This document shows positions 16,167 to 24,155 of a stretch of DNA of 43,511 nt, piece by piece; within the stretch, counting starts at the first letter, position 1; every line of letters begins with the position of its first letter. The stretch spans positions 1-43,511 of the forward strand of contig JAJDVS010000065.1 of assembly GCA_022825945.1 (NCBI GenBank), in the 5' to 3' direction. Below the pieces are notes generated by a model. It did no database searches and had not been told where the DNA came from. It saw only the letters and a program-made list of their open reading frames with translations. The position numbers and the translations under genes were made by a program. The DNA is from Pseudomonadales bacterium (lineage in GTDB: Bacteria > Pseudomonadota > Gammaproteobacteria > Pseudomonadales > Pseudohongiellaceae).

Positions 16167-18887
16167 TCAAAAACTTGCCCGCAGCGATACTCCGAAAGCC
16201 CTGCCGACCGGATCGTATTCACTGAGCGTACCGAAGAAATTGCCACCGGCTTGCGGGATCGGTGGCTTGCTGTCGAAAACATTCTTCACTCCCGCGGTTA
16301 TGCGCACGACATCGCTGGCATCATAGCTTCCCGTCAGGTCAAAGTACTCATGCGACCCAATCGTGTCTGCGGAATTGCCGGCATTCCTGACGCCACCGAT
16401 GCGGCGCCATGTGACTTGCGCCGCGAATGCGCCGCGGGTCCAGTTCAGATTGGCGCGGTGCTTGTAGTCGGGCTGCAGAAAACTTGCGAAGTCTCCGCTG
16501 CAGGAACCTCCGAATGTACCTTGACAGTCTGTTGCCGGCACCGTGGCGTTGGCTTGTCTACTCTGATCGACAATGATCGCGGCTTCCCAGGTAACATCGA
16601 ATTCTTCCCCGGCGTCGCCCAGGATGTCCAGCGGAAGGGCGAGACGCACATCGTAGCCCTCCTGTTTCAGGCTCGCAAGATTGAAGTCATTGACCAGTGC
16701 CTGTCTGATCAGGCCCGTCGCCGGGTCGCGCAGCACCGCCCCACAGAGCGGATTGCCGGCCACGGGGTTGTCGATGTAGCAATTCGTCAACGCCGCTATC
16801 GGTTGGATCTGGCTGACCGCGTCCTTGATTTCGATACTGGCGTAATCCACGACAAGGCTGGCGCCTGGATAGAATTCCGGCGTGAAGACAAAACCGACAG
16901 TCGTCGTTTCGCCCTTCTCGGTGTCTATGTTCGGATTGCCGCCGAAACTGTAGGCCGCCCGGCTGGTATCGAATGGCGTTCCCGGCGCGGCCGCCCCCAG
17001 GGCCGCGCACTGCGATGCGTCGCCACGACCGTCCAGACATGGGTCGCCATCGAAGCGGCCGCCCAGCCGCGGAATGAAACTGTTGCTGTCGGGATCAAAC
17101 AGGGACAATGGCAACTGCACTTCCGGCCCCGCGAATTCACCCAGGTTCGGTGATCGGACCGTTGTCTGACGCTGGCTGCGGATCCTGATCTGATCGTTGA
17201 TTATCCAGGTCAAGCCAATCTTGTCGGCGTCTCCCTCGCCGGTATGGGAAAAATCGAAGCGCCGGTATGCGCCTTCAAGGTTGAGTTGCTGAATCAGGGG
17301 GAGATCGGACAGCACCGGCACGAGCAATTCTCCGAAGACCTCGTTGGTATCGAAGCCGGCATCGATGGCGCTGACCCCGCCAAGGCCGAAAGCAAGACCG
17401 TTGGCAAGCGCGGTCCCTGGGGTTTGACGGCCGGTTTCTTCACGATACTCATAGCCACCGGCGAATCCTACCGGGCCCGCCGGCAACTCGAACAGATCTG
17501 CGGTATCCCCCGAGATTACCAACGCCCCCACGAACTGATCGCGCATCCGGTCCGAGTGTACGATCCGCGTGCCGAAATTGCCCAGGTCGGCATCGGGACC
17601 GAATATGTCGACCGTGTCCGCGATGGCCGCGAAGCGGCTTGTCCCGGTTGCGCTGTTGCGAATCGCGTTGCCGAAAACGACCGCATTTTCTTCCGCGCGG
17701 CCATATTGCGCATACAGGTCCCACGCTATGCCATCCGTGAAATCTCCACGGAAACCAGCCACCACCTGGAACGTGTCGCGTCCGGTTTCGGTTCTTTGCA
17801 GGCCGAGCCCCAGATTTCGTTCGACGTTGACAAGGGCGATGTCGTTGACAAAGGTAAGAAGTCCCGATGCTTGCTGCGGAATAAACGGATTGGCGCGGGA
17901 AATCAATACGGTTTCGTTGACGCTGACAGGCGTCTGTCCCGTTGAACCGGCCCCGGTGAGATCGATATCCGTGAAAAAAGCACGCCCGTACAACTCGATA
18001 TCGGGGAGCAACTCGTATTTGAACAGGAGGCTGGCGTGCAGCCTCGTCAGCGGCTGGATCAGAAATCGGTCCGGGGTCACATCGACTGTCTGACGCACAG
18101 TGGCAAAACCGCCATTGTTGTCGAAGGCAAAAAAGTTGCCTGACGCCACATCGGTGAAATTTCCGCCTTCGGACGGAATTGCCGTGACCGTGCCGGATGT
18201 GAAATCGCGCTGCCCCGCCAGCAGTTCAAACCGCTCGGTGTATCCGAGATAGCCGACCAGATGGCCACGCCCGTCATTGAGGTCCGAGCCGCCGATCAGT
18301 TCCAGGTTTACACTTTCCGCTCCCCCATCGGGAACTTCGCCGGTTGCCGTCAATTGAAATCCATCAAACTCGTCATCGAGAATGAAGTTGACGACACCGG
18401 ACACCGCGTCGGCGCCGTAAATCGCCGCTGCGCCACCGGTCAGCACTTCAACCCGTCTGATCAGTCCAGCCGGCAGGCTGTTCGTATCCACGGCATTCCT
18501 GAAACTGAACGGAACCGCCCGCGTGCCATTGATCAGCACCAGGGTGCGATTCTGGCCGAGCCCCCGCAAATCAATCGTCGAAGAGCCGAGGGAATCGCCC
18601 ACGGATGCGCCGGTCGCATTGGCGCCGCCGCCAGCCTGTGGCAATCGCTGGAAAACATCTTCGATCATGATCGAACGATCAATGGCGATCTGCTCCGAAA
18701 CGACCGTCGTTACCGGAGTTGAAGAGGTCAGCTCCGCTCGTTCGATTCTGGAGCCTGTAACAACAATGAGGTCCGGTACCGTCTGTTCGTCCGCCGATTG
18801 GGAAAATGCCGCCCCAGCCCCCGCAATCGCGAAAGCGATCGCCGGAACGCGGACAAGAGAGAATTTCACTACATCGATACAGATCAC
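16167..18887 (-). CDS. TonB-dependent outer-membrane receptor (first of two)
   Basis: A 906-residue outer-membrane receptor. A signal peptide (VPAIAFAIAGAGAAFSQS) is followed by a TonB-box-like start DLIVVTGSRIER, the plug (STPVTTVVSEQIAIDRS, STIDLRGLGQNRTLVLING, GGAAAIYGADAVSGVVNFIL), and a beta barrel ending in phenylalanine (GVSLRASF). The start is chosen as GTG 18887 because AGGAGG (18899-18894) lies 6 bases upstream; the longer frame to 18920 begins with TTG. It heads the minus-strand run receptor, symporter, kinase, so it probably imports the same amino-sugar material. It is divergent to a second receptor. Confidence 0.9.
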   Translation of the reverse strand: MICIDVVKFSLVRVPAIAFAIAGAGAAFSQSADEQTVPDLIVVTGSRIERAELTSSTPVTTVVSEQIAIDRSIMIEDVFQRLPQAGGGANATGASVGDSLGSSTIDLRGLGQNRTLVLINGTRAVPFSFRNAVDTNSLPAGLIRRVEVLTGGAAAIYGADAVSGVVNFILDDEFDGFQLTATGEVPDGGAESVNLELIGGSDLNDGRGHLVGYLGYTERFELLAGQRDFTSGTVTAIPSEGGNFTDVASGNFFAFDNNGGFATVRQTVDVTPDRFLIQPLTRLHASLLFKYELLPDIELYGRAFFTDIDLTGAGSTGQTPVSVNETVLISRANPFIPQQASGLLTFVNDIALVNVERNLGLGLQRTETGRDTFQVVAGFRGDFTDGIAWDLYAQYGRAEENAVVFGNAIRNSATGTSRFAAIADTVDIFGPDADLGNFGTRIVHSDRMRDQFVGALVISGDTADLFELPAGPVGFAGGYEYREETGRQTPGTALANGLAFGLGGVSAIDAGFDTNEVFGELLVPVLSDLPLIQQLNLEGAYRRFDFSHTGEGDADKIGLTWIINDQIRIRSQRQTTVRSPNLGEFAGPEVQLPLSLFDPDSNSFIPRLGGRFDGDPCLDGRGDASQCAALGAAAPGTPFDTSRAAYSFGGNPNIDTEKGETTTVGFVFTPEFYPGASLVVDYASIEIKDAVSQIQPIAALTNCYIDNPVAGNPLCGAVLRDPATGLIRQALVNDFNLASLKQEGYDVRLALPLDILGDAGEEFDVTWEAAIIVDQSRQANATVPATDCQGTFGGSCSGDFASFLQPDYKHRANLNWTRGAFAAQVTWRRIGGVRNAGNSADTIGSHEYFDLTGSYDASDVVRITAGVKNVFDSKPPIPQAGGNFFGTLSEYDPVGRAFGVSLRASF

Positions 18888-18922
18888 CAGGCGCCTCCTG
18901 TCAAATTCCAGTGCATGCAAGC

Positions 18923-19037
18923 AAATATATTACCAATTTAATATCAATGCAATGCGCTGTTATGACCGATGCTGGCATCCGGTGCCCCATCGCTTGACGA
19001 AAAGGTATTGCACTTATATCTTAATGGTAATATATTT
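18923..19037. promoter_or_regulatory. Inverted 17-bp motif between divergent TonB receptors
   Basis: AAATATATTACCAATTTA (18923-18940) and TTAATGGTAATATATTT (19021-19037) are inverse copies sharing AAATATATTACCA. Each lies on the promoter side of one receptor gene. Before the right copy, TTGACG (18994-18999) and a TATCTT or TATATC near 19015-19022 could be a promoter. The half site TGGTAATA resembles half of the operator upstream of murQ. One regulator may control both receptors; this is inferred. Confidence 0.55.
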
Positions 19038-19165
19038 CGGTGACAGTAGCGGGATGTGTCTGCTGACCCCGGGGGCGCTACGCCGGGGAGAGGACAGTCC
19101 AAACACATCCAGGTGCACAAGTCACACCGTATCGACAGGGGGTGAGCAAGATGAAAGGTGAAATC

Positions 19166-21907
19166 ATGGCTTTGCGAAAAATCCTTTGCCTGGCGCTGGT
19201 CTCCGGCCTGGGCATCCCCGCCATTGCCCAAGCGCAGGAGTCTGGGGGGGAGGATGAGCGAATCGAACTTATCGAAGTAATCGGCTATCGCGATTCGCTG
19301 AGAAAGAACCTCAGCATCAAGCGCGAGTCCGACACCATCGTGGACGCGGTGTCGGCCGAAGACATCGGCCAGTTCCCGGATATCAATGTCGCCGACGCCC
19401 TGCAGCGCATTACCGGCGTACAGGTGGAAAAGGACGAGCGGGATGGCGAAGGCGCCCGGGTGAGCATTCGCGGCACGGCGCCCCACCTGAACCTGGCGCT
19501 CCTGAACAATCAGCAGATCGCATCGGCAACCGCGAGCAACCGCCGCACCGAGCTCCGCGACCGCAGCTTCAACTATTATCTGTTGCCCACCGAGATTGTG
19601 GACACCCTGGAAGTCTACAAATCGCCGGAAGCCAATATCGACGAAGGCTCTGTGGGCGGCACGGTCATCGTCAGGACCCGCAGGCCGCTCGACGCCGACG
19701 CCAACTCCGGCGCCGTTTCCGCCAGATATTTCAATTTCGACAACGCCGGCGAGAACAAGCCGCATGTTTCCGGCCTGTACAGTTGGAAGAACGACGCCGA
19801 GACTTTCGGTTTCAATCTTGCCTATGTGCACCGGGACAGCGCCACGCTGATGGACTCCAAACGGAACACCGCCGGCTATTTCCGACCGACGGACTATGAC
19901 TCCGACGGTGTCAACGAGCGTATCCCCGTTCGCATCGGCGCCAACCGCTACACCGCCGACTACAGCCTCGACACGCCATTCGTCACCCTGCAGTTCGCGC
20001 CCAGCGACGATCTCGACGTGACCTTCACGGCATTGAATTCAGTGACCGAACGCGAGTCCCAGGGAATCTACTCCTTCGGATTCTCCAGCCTTGCCGCCGC
20101 CCTTTCCCTGGCCGATATCCGCGCCAACAACCTCGTTGCCATCAGCGACGGCACCGTGGTTTCGGGTGATATTCCGGCGTGCTGCACCGCCTTCAACAGC
20201 CGCTCCAACCTCCAGGGCGCCACCTACGACACGGGTTTCTACCGGGACGAGGTGGAAACCACGGCCTTTGACATGGAAGCGACGCTCGAGCGCGACGCCT
20301 ACCGGGTCACGGTGCAAGCCGGCCACAGTTACGCCGACGGCCTGGCCATCGACAAGGCGGCCCAGTTCGCCGCGCTGTCGGGCATCGCCTTCGACCTGAC
20401 TTCCGGCGTGATGGAATCCACGCTGGATGCGGGTCTCGGCCCCGATGACTACGAGTTTTTCTACTCCCACATCAACACCATCCGCAACGACTCCGATTCG
20501 ACTTTCCTGCAGGCCGACACGGAAATCACCGTCAACAGCGATTTCTTCTCCAGCATCGAAGCGGGGGTCAAGTACCGCGAGTACGGCAAGGCCGCGAGCC
20601 GGGTCAAACGGGATTTCGTGGAGGAAGGCACATTGGCCCAGTTCGCCGGCGCCGGAATCACCGAGTTCAAGGTCGGCGCCGTGCCGACGCAATTGTGGGG
20701 CTTTGACGTCGAAGCGTTTCAGCGCTGGCAAAACGGCATACCCGAGGTGGCGGGCACCGGGAACAGTTCGTGGAACGATCCCAATGACCGCTTCCAGGTG
20801 GAAGAGGAAGTGACCGCCGCCTATGTCAAGGGCAATTTCGAGACGGAAAACTTCCGCGGCAACCTCGGCCTGCGCGCGGTTGGTACGAGCACGACTTCCA
20901 GGGCCCGGCAATACGGCGGGGCCAACTTCAGCGCGGAACGCCGCGGCGCGGTGCAGGATGTGGCCATCGAAAACGACTATACCGACATCCTGCCCAGCCT
21001 CAACCTTAACTATGTGGGCTTTGACGATGTCATCCTGCGTTTCGCCGCGGCCAAGGTGCTGGCGCGGCCGAACTACGTCAGCATCGCTCCTTTCGAGACC
21101 CTCAACTGCGGCAGCAGGGGCTGCACCGGCTTCGAAGGCAACCCGGAGCTCGAGCCGTTTCGCTCCAATCAGTACGACCTGTCCGCGGAATGGTACATCG
21201 ACGATTCTTCGCTGCTGGCGTTCGTGCTGTTCCACAAGGACATCGATTCCTACATCGATATCGAATCCTTCACCGCAACCCGGGACTATCGGACTCTCGA
21301 CGACAGCGGCGCCAATGTCATTGAAGCCAGGGAATTCGCCCTGGAACGCCCGGTCAACGGCGAAGGCATCAGCATCCAGGGCTTTGAAATCAACTACCAG
21401 CAGGACCTGGGATTCGGCTTCGGCGTGACCGCCAACTACACCTATGCCGACGCCGACCTGAACCAGAGCGAGGCGCAAAGGGAAGCCGGCCAGGAGCCCG
21501 TGCTGTTCGGGCATTCCGAGGACACCTGGAACGCAACGGCCTACTATGAGCAAAATGGCCTGGCGGCCCGCCTGTCCTATACGTTCCGTTCCGAGTATCC
21601 GTCCAACCATCTTCACGGAGCGAACATCCAGACATCGACGCAGCAGGCCGGAACCGCCGACCTCGGGCTCGGCTTCGGCGTGAGCCGGGGCCTGATCGGC
21701 TACAAGGGCGACTTTGGCCAGCTCGATTTCAACGCCAGCTACAATGTGACCGACGATGTGGAACTGCTGTTCCAGGTGATTAACCTGGCCGATGAGGAAA
21801 TCCTGTGGTACGCGAGCAGGGAAAACCATACGCCGGATACTGGCCGTCCCATCGGGGTATACAACCACGGTCGCCGCTATGCGCTCGGGGTGAACATGAG
21901 GTTCTAG
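19166..21907 (+). CDS. TonB-dependent outer-membrane receptor, Xanthomonas/Caulobacter type
   Basis: A receptor of about 913 residues of the TonB-Xanth-Caul class often tied to uptake of glycans such as chitin oligomers. After a signal peptide (MALRKILCLALVSGLG) come IEVIGYRDSLRKNLSIKRES, the plug marker EDIGQFPDINVADALQRITG, VSIRGTAPHLNLALLNNQQI, and the linker EVYKSPEANIDEGSVGGTV. The barrel ends GRRYALGVNMRF with terminal phenylalanine. ATG 19166 follows AAGGTG at 5 bases; GTG 19142 and ATG 19151 are alternatives. mltB follows 68 bases later. Together with the neighbours this suggests import of murein or chitin fragments. Confidence 0.92.
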   Translation: MALRKILCLALVSGLGIPAIAQAQESGGEDERIELIEVIGYRDSLRKNLSIKRESDTIVDAVSAEDIGQFPDINVADALQRITGVQVEKDERDGEGARVSIRGTAPHLNLALLNNQQIASATASNRRTELRDRSFNYYLLPTEIVDTLEVYKSPEANIDEGSVGGTVIVRTRRPLDADANSGAVSARYFNFDNAGENKPHVSGLYSWKNDAETFGFNLAYVHRDSATLMDSKRNTAGYFRPTDYDSDGVNERIPVRIGANRYTADYSLDTPFVTLQFAPSDDLDVTFTALNSVTERESQGIYSFGFSSLAAALSLADIRANNLVAISDGTVVSGDIPACCTAFNSRSNLQGATYDTGFYRDEVETTAFDMEATLERDAYRVTVQAGHSYADGLAIDKAAQFAALSGIAFDLTSGVMESTLDAGLGPDDYEFFYSHINTIRNDSDSTFLQADTEITVNSDFFSSIEAGVKYREYGKAASRVKRDFVEEGTLAQFAGAGITEFKVGAVPTQLWGFDVEAFQRWQNGIPEVAGTGNSSWNDPNDRFQVEEEVTAAYVKGNFETENFRGNLGLRAVGTSTTSRARQYGGANFSAERRGAVQDVAIENDYTDILPSLNLNYVGFDDVILRFAAAKVLARPNYVSIAPFETLNCGSRGCTGFEGNPELEPFRSNQYDLSAEWYIDDSSLLAFVLFHKDIDSYIDIESFTATRDYRTLDDSGANVIEAREFALERPVNGEGISIQGFEINYQQDLGFGFGVTANYTYADADLNQSEAQREAGQEPVLFGHSEDTWNATAYYEQNGLAARLSYTFRSEYPSNHLHGANIQTSTQQAGTADLGLGFGVSRGLIGYKGDFGQLDFNASYNVTDDVELLFQVINLADEEILWYASRENHTPDTGRPIGVYNHGRRYALGVNMRF

Positions 21908-21908
21908 G

Positions 21909-21925
21909 AGCCTGCGGCTCAGGCT
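21909..21925. repeat. Short dispersed palindrome, copy 2
   Basis: AGCCTG and CAGGCT pair around CGGCT, directly after the receptor stop codon (TAG 21905-21907). It matches the core of the palindromes at 9514 and 27429. Confidence 0.5.
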
Positions 21926-21975
21926 TCTGGGAAGATATCGACAACCAACCATCGAACAAGGGGAACCAATTTCCC

Positions 21976-22947
21976 ATGCACAAGATGCTGCCATCCCTGT
22001 TTGTGTTGCTGATTTTGCCGCTGGCGGCCCAAGCCGATGATTACGCCAGCCGCTCCGAGGCGCTGGAGTTTGCGCGGGAATTCGCGGGGGAAAGCGATTT
22101 CGATGAGGGGGAACTGCTGTCGCTCCTCGGGCGGGCTGAGTACCGGCAAAGCGTCATTGACGCCATCAGCCGCCCGGCGGAGAGGCAACTTGTGTGGGCG
22201 GAGTACCAGGACATATTCCTGACGGAGGAACGGACTTCCTCCGGCGTCAGGTTCATGGCGGAGCATCGGGAAGCGCTGGACGAGGCTTACCGGGTCCATG
22301 GCGTGCCGCCGGAGATTGTCACCGCCATCATCGGCGTGGAAACCATGTACGGCAGAATCAGCGGCAGTTACCGCGTGCTCGATGCCCTGGCCACCCTGAC
22401 CTTCGACTATCCGCCAAGAGCCGATTTTTTCCGCGGCCAGCTCAAGGAGTTCATCCGGCTGGTCGAGCAGGAGGGGGGCGAAATCACCGGCTATCTCGGT
22501 TCCTATGCCGGCGCCATGGGGCTCGGGCAGTTCATTCCGAGCAGCTACCTGAATTACGCCGTGGATTTTGACGGCGACGGTTTCCGTGATATCTGGAACA
22601 ACCCCGCGGACGCCATCGGCAGCGTCGCCAACTACCTGCGCGAACACGGCTGGCGGCGCGACGCCGGTATTGCCTTGCGGATTGCGGCCGGCGGTCTGCC
22701 GCGGGATGTCTTCAGCGAAACCCTGGAGCCGAACCGATCACTCGCCGAACTCGAGGCAATGGGCATGAAGGATGAGACGGGGAATCTCGACCGGGATCAG
22801 CAGGTGACTCCATTGCGCTTTGTCGGCAAGCAAGGCGATGAGTTCTGGCTGGGCCTTGAGAACTTCTACGTCATTACCCGCTACAACCACAGCAAGCTCT
22901 ACGCCATGGCGGTGTATCAACTGAGCGAGGACCTGCGTCGACAATGA
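21976..22947 (+). CDS. mltB: Lytic murein transglycosylase B
   Basis: MltB cuts murein strands between MurNAc and GlcNAc, leaving 1,6-anhydroMurNAc ends (GH103). The 323-residue protein has a plain signal peptide (LPSLFVLLILPLAAQA) with no lipobox cysteine, so it would be soluble in the periplasm (Slt35-like) and not a lipoprotein. The catalytic glutamate is in TAIIGVETMYGRISG, followed by YAGAMGLGQFIPSSYLNYA and DGFRDIWNNPADAIGSVANY, typical of the family. The start ATG 21976 begins the signal peptide. It follows the TonB receptor in the same direction and may supply the fragments used by the salvage locus. Confidence 0.93.
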   Translation: MHKMLPSLFVLLILPLAAQADDYASRSEALEFAREFAGESDFDEGELLSLLGRAEYRQSVIDAISRPAERQLVWAEYQDIFLTEERTSSGVRFMAEHREALDEAYRVHGVPPEIVTAIIGVETMYGRISGSYRVLDALATLTFDYPPRADFFRGQLKEFIRLVEQEGGEITGYLGSYAGAMGLGQFIPSSYLNYAVDFDGDGFRDIWNNPADAIGSVANYLREHGWRRDAGIALRIAAGGLPRDVFSETLEPNRSLAELEAMGMKDETGNLDRDQQVTPLRFVGKQGDEFWLGLENFYVITRYNHSKLYAMAVYQLSEDLRRQ

Positions 22948-22949
22948 CG

Positions 22950-23000
22950 CCGGGAGCCGCCGGCGAAGGCTCCCGGGTCTTCAGCCTCCTAGAAGACCCG
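22950..23000. terminator. Two adjoining hairpins after mltB
   Basis: CCGGGAGCC (22950-22958) pairs with GGCTCCCGG (22968-22976). CGGGTCTTC (22974-22982) pairs with GAAGACCCG (22992-23000). They lie between the convergent mltB and the 23008 gene and probably stop transcription both ways, though T-runs are missing. Confidence 0.55.
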
Positions 23001-23007
23001 TTCCCGG

Positions 23008-24000
23008 CTACTGCCCAGCCTCTTCCCGCGCTATTCTCTCCTCGGCGCGGTGGCCGGACAGAATGTTGTACATGCCGTAATTGCCTTCGTGGCAGGCGTA
23101 CTCGTAGATCTTGTCCGGGGTGAAATCCAGCAGTATTTCCCGGGTATAGGGCGCGGTGAACTGGCCGGGATCATCGGAAGTGAAGTGATACTGGATCTGG
23201 TCGTCGCTGATCCGCGTCAGCCGCTCGATATTCACTTTCCGGTCGGTTTCCGGCGCGGTGCCGCTGGCGTCGGAGTAATTGGTGGTTTCAATCACCAGGG
23301 TGTCGCCTTCCCACCAGCCCCGGGAATCCCCGTGCCACAGCTTGACCTTGCCGATGAGGTGAGGCTTTTCGACGATGGGAATGATGCGCACGTCGTGCGC
23401 CATTTCCTGGATGATCGCCACGGTGTCCCGGGTCTGCACGATCTGCCAGTAGCTGTTGTAGCCTGAGCCGAGCCGGGGCGCGCCAAAGGACAGGCAGCGC
23501 TCGCCAAGGGGCCGGTCGGTCCAGGAATCCGCCGGGTGCAGGCGCCTGTGTTCCGCAAGTTCACGGGCGGCGGCCACCGCCTCCAGGGTGCGCGGCGGAT
23601 ACTTGCCATCGGGTGGGTCGATAATCTGGGAAGTGCGCCGGTGGACCCTGCGGTCAACGATCCACTGGGAATCATAATTGCCCGTGGTGGGGTCGTAGGA
23701 ATTGATTTCGCCACTTACGGCGGCGGAAAAGAAGCCGTCGCCAAACAGTGCGTCCGCGCCGGATTCATTGACTTCCAGCGCCCGCTGCCGCAGGAAGGCG
23801 ATCTCGTCGTCGGTGAAAAATTCCTTGTCGGCGTAGGCATCCGGGCGTTCCACCGGGGTCAGGGTATTGTTCTCCCACACGCCCTGAAAATCGGGGTGGC
23901 CATCAATGGTGCGCGGCGTCACATAGTCGCCTTGGGCACCTGCCAGGTATGGAATCGCCAGCAGGGAAAGCAGCGCGGCAGATACTCCAAATCGTTTCAT
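23008..24000 (-). CDS. Secreted protein of unknown function (DGHPDFQGVW family)
   Basis: A 330-residue exported protein of unknown function. After the signal peptide (SAALLSLLAIPYLAGAQ) come PRTIDGHPDFQGVWENNTLT, TDDEIAFLRQRALEVNE, and SQIIDPPDGKYPPRTLEA. The second half is beta-rich, with GDSRGWWEGDTLVIETTNYS and a closing YEYACHEGNYGMYNIL. Proteins with this opening are numerous in Acidobacteria and some gammaproteobacteria, but no function is known to me. Only one cysteine pair (RCLSFG, YACHEG) is seen, no CxxCH. It stands alone and convergent with mltB. Confidence 0.75.
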   Translation of the reverse strand: MKRFGVSAALLSLLAIPYLAGAQGDYVTPRTIDGHPDFQGVWENNTLTPVERPDAYADKEFFTDDEIAFLRQRALEVNESGADALFGDGFFSAAVSGEINSYDPTTGNYDSQWIVDRRVHRRTSQIIDPPDGKYPPRTLEAVAAARELAEHRRLHPADSWTDRPLGERCLSFGAPRLGSGYNSYWQIVQTRDTVAIIQEMAHDVRIIPIVEKPHLIGKVKLWHGDSRGWWEGDTLVIETTNYSDASGTAPETDRKVNIERLTRISDDQIQYHFTSDDPGQFTAPYTREILLDFTPDKIYEYACHEGNYGMYNILSGHRAEERIAREEAGQ

Positions 24001-24155
24001 CGCGGTCTCCTCCCACGTAGAAAATCATCCTCCGATTATCGCCAATCCAGGAATATCTGCAAGCGTTTGCCGAAGCAATTTGCAAGAGTTTGCGCTTCCC
24101 ATTATGCTTGGCCACGAAGTTAAGGAAAGACGCTTGCCCCGCGTTCCTTCGCGGC

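Noticed and set aside
20039-21994. Minus-strand open frame of 651 residues opposite the TonB receptor
   Set aside because: Shadow frame of GC-rich coding DNA; the plus strand holds a full receptor with all motifs.
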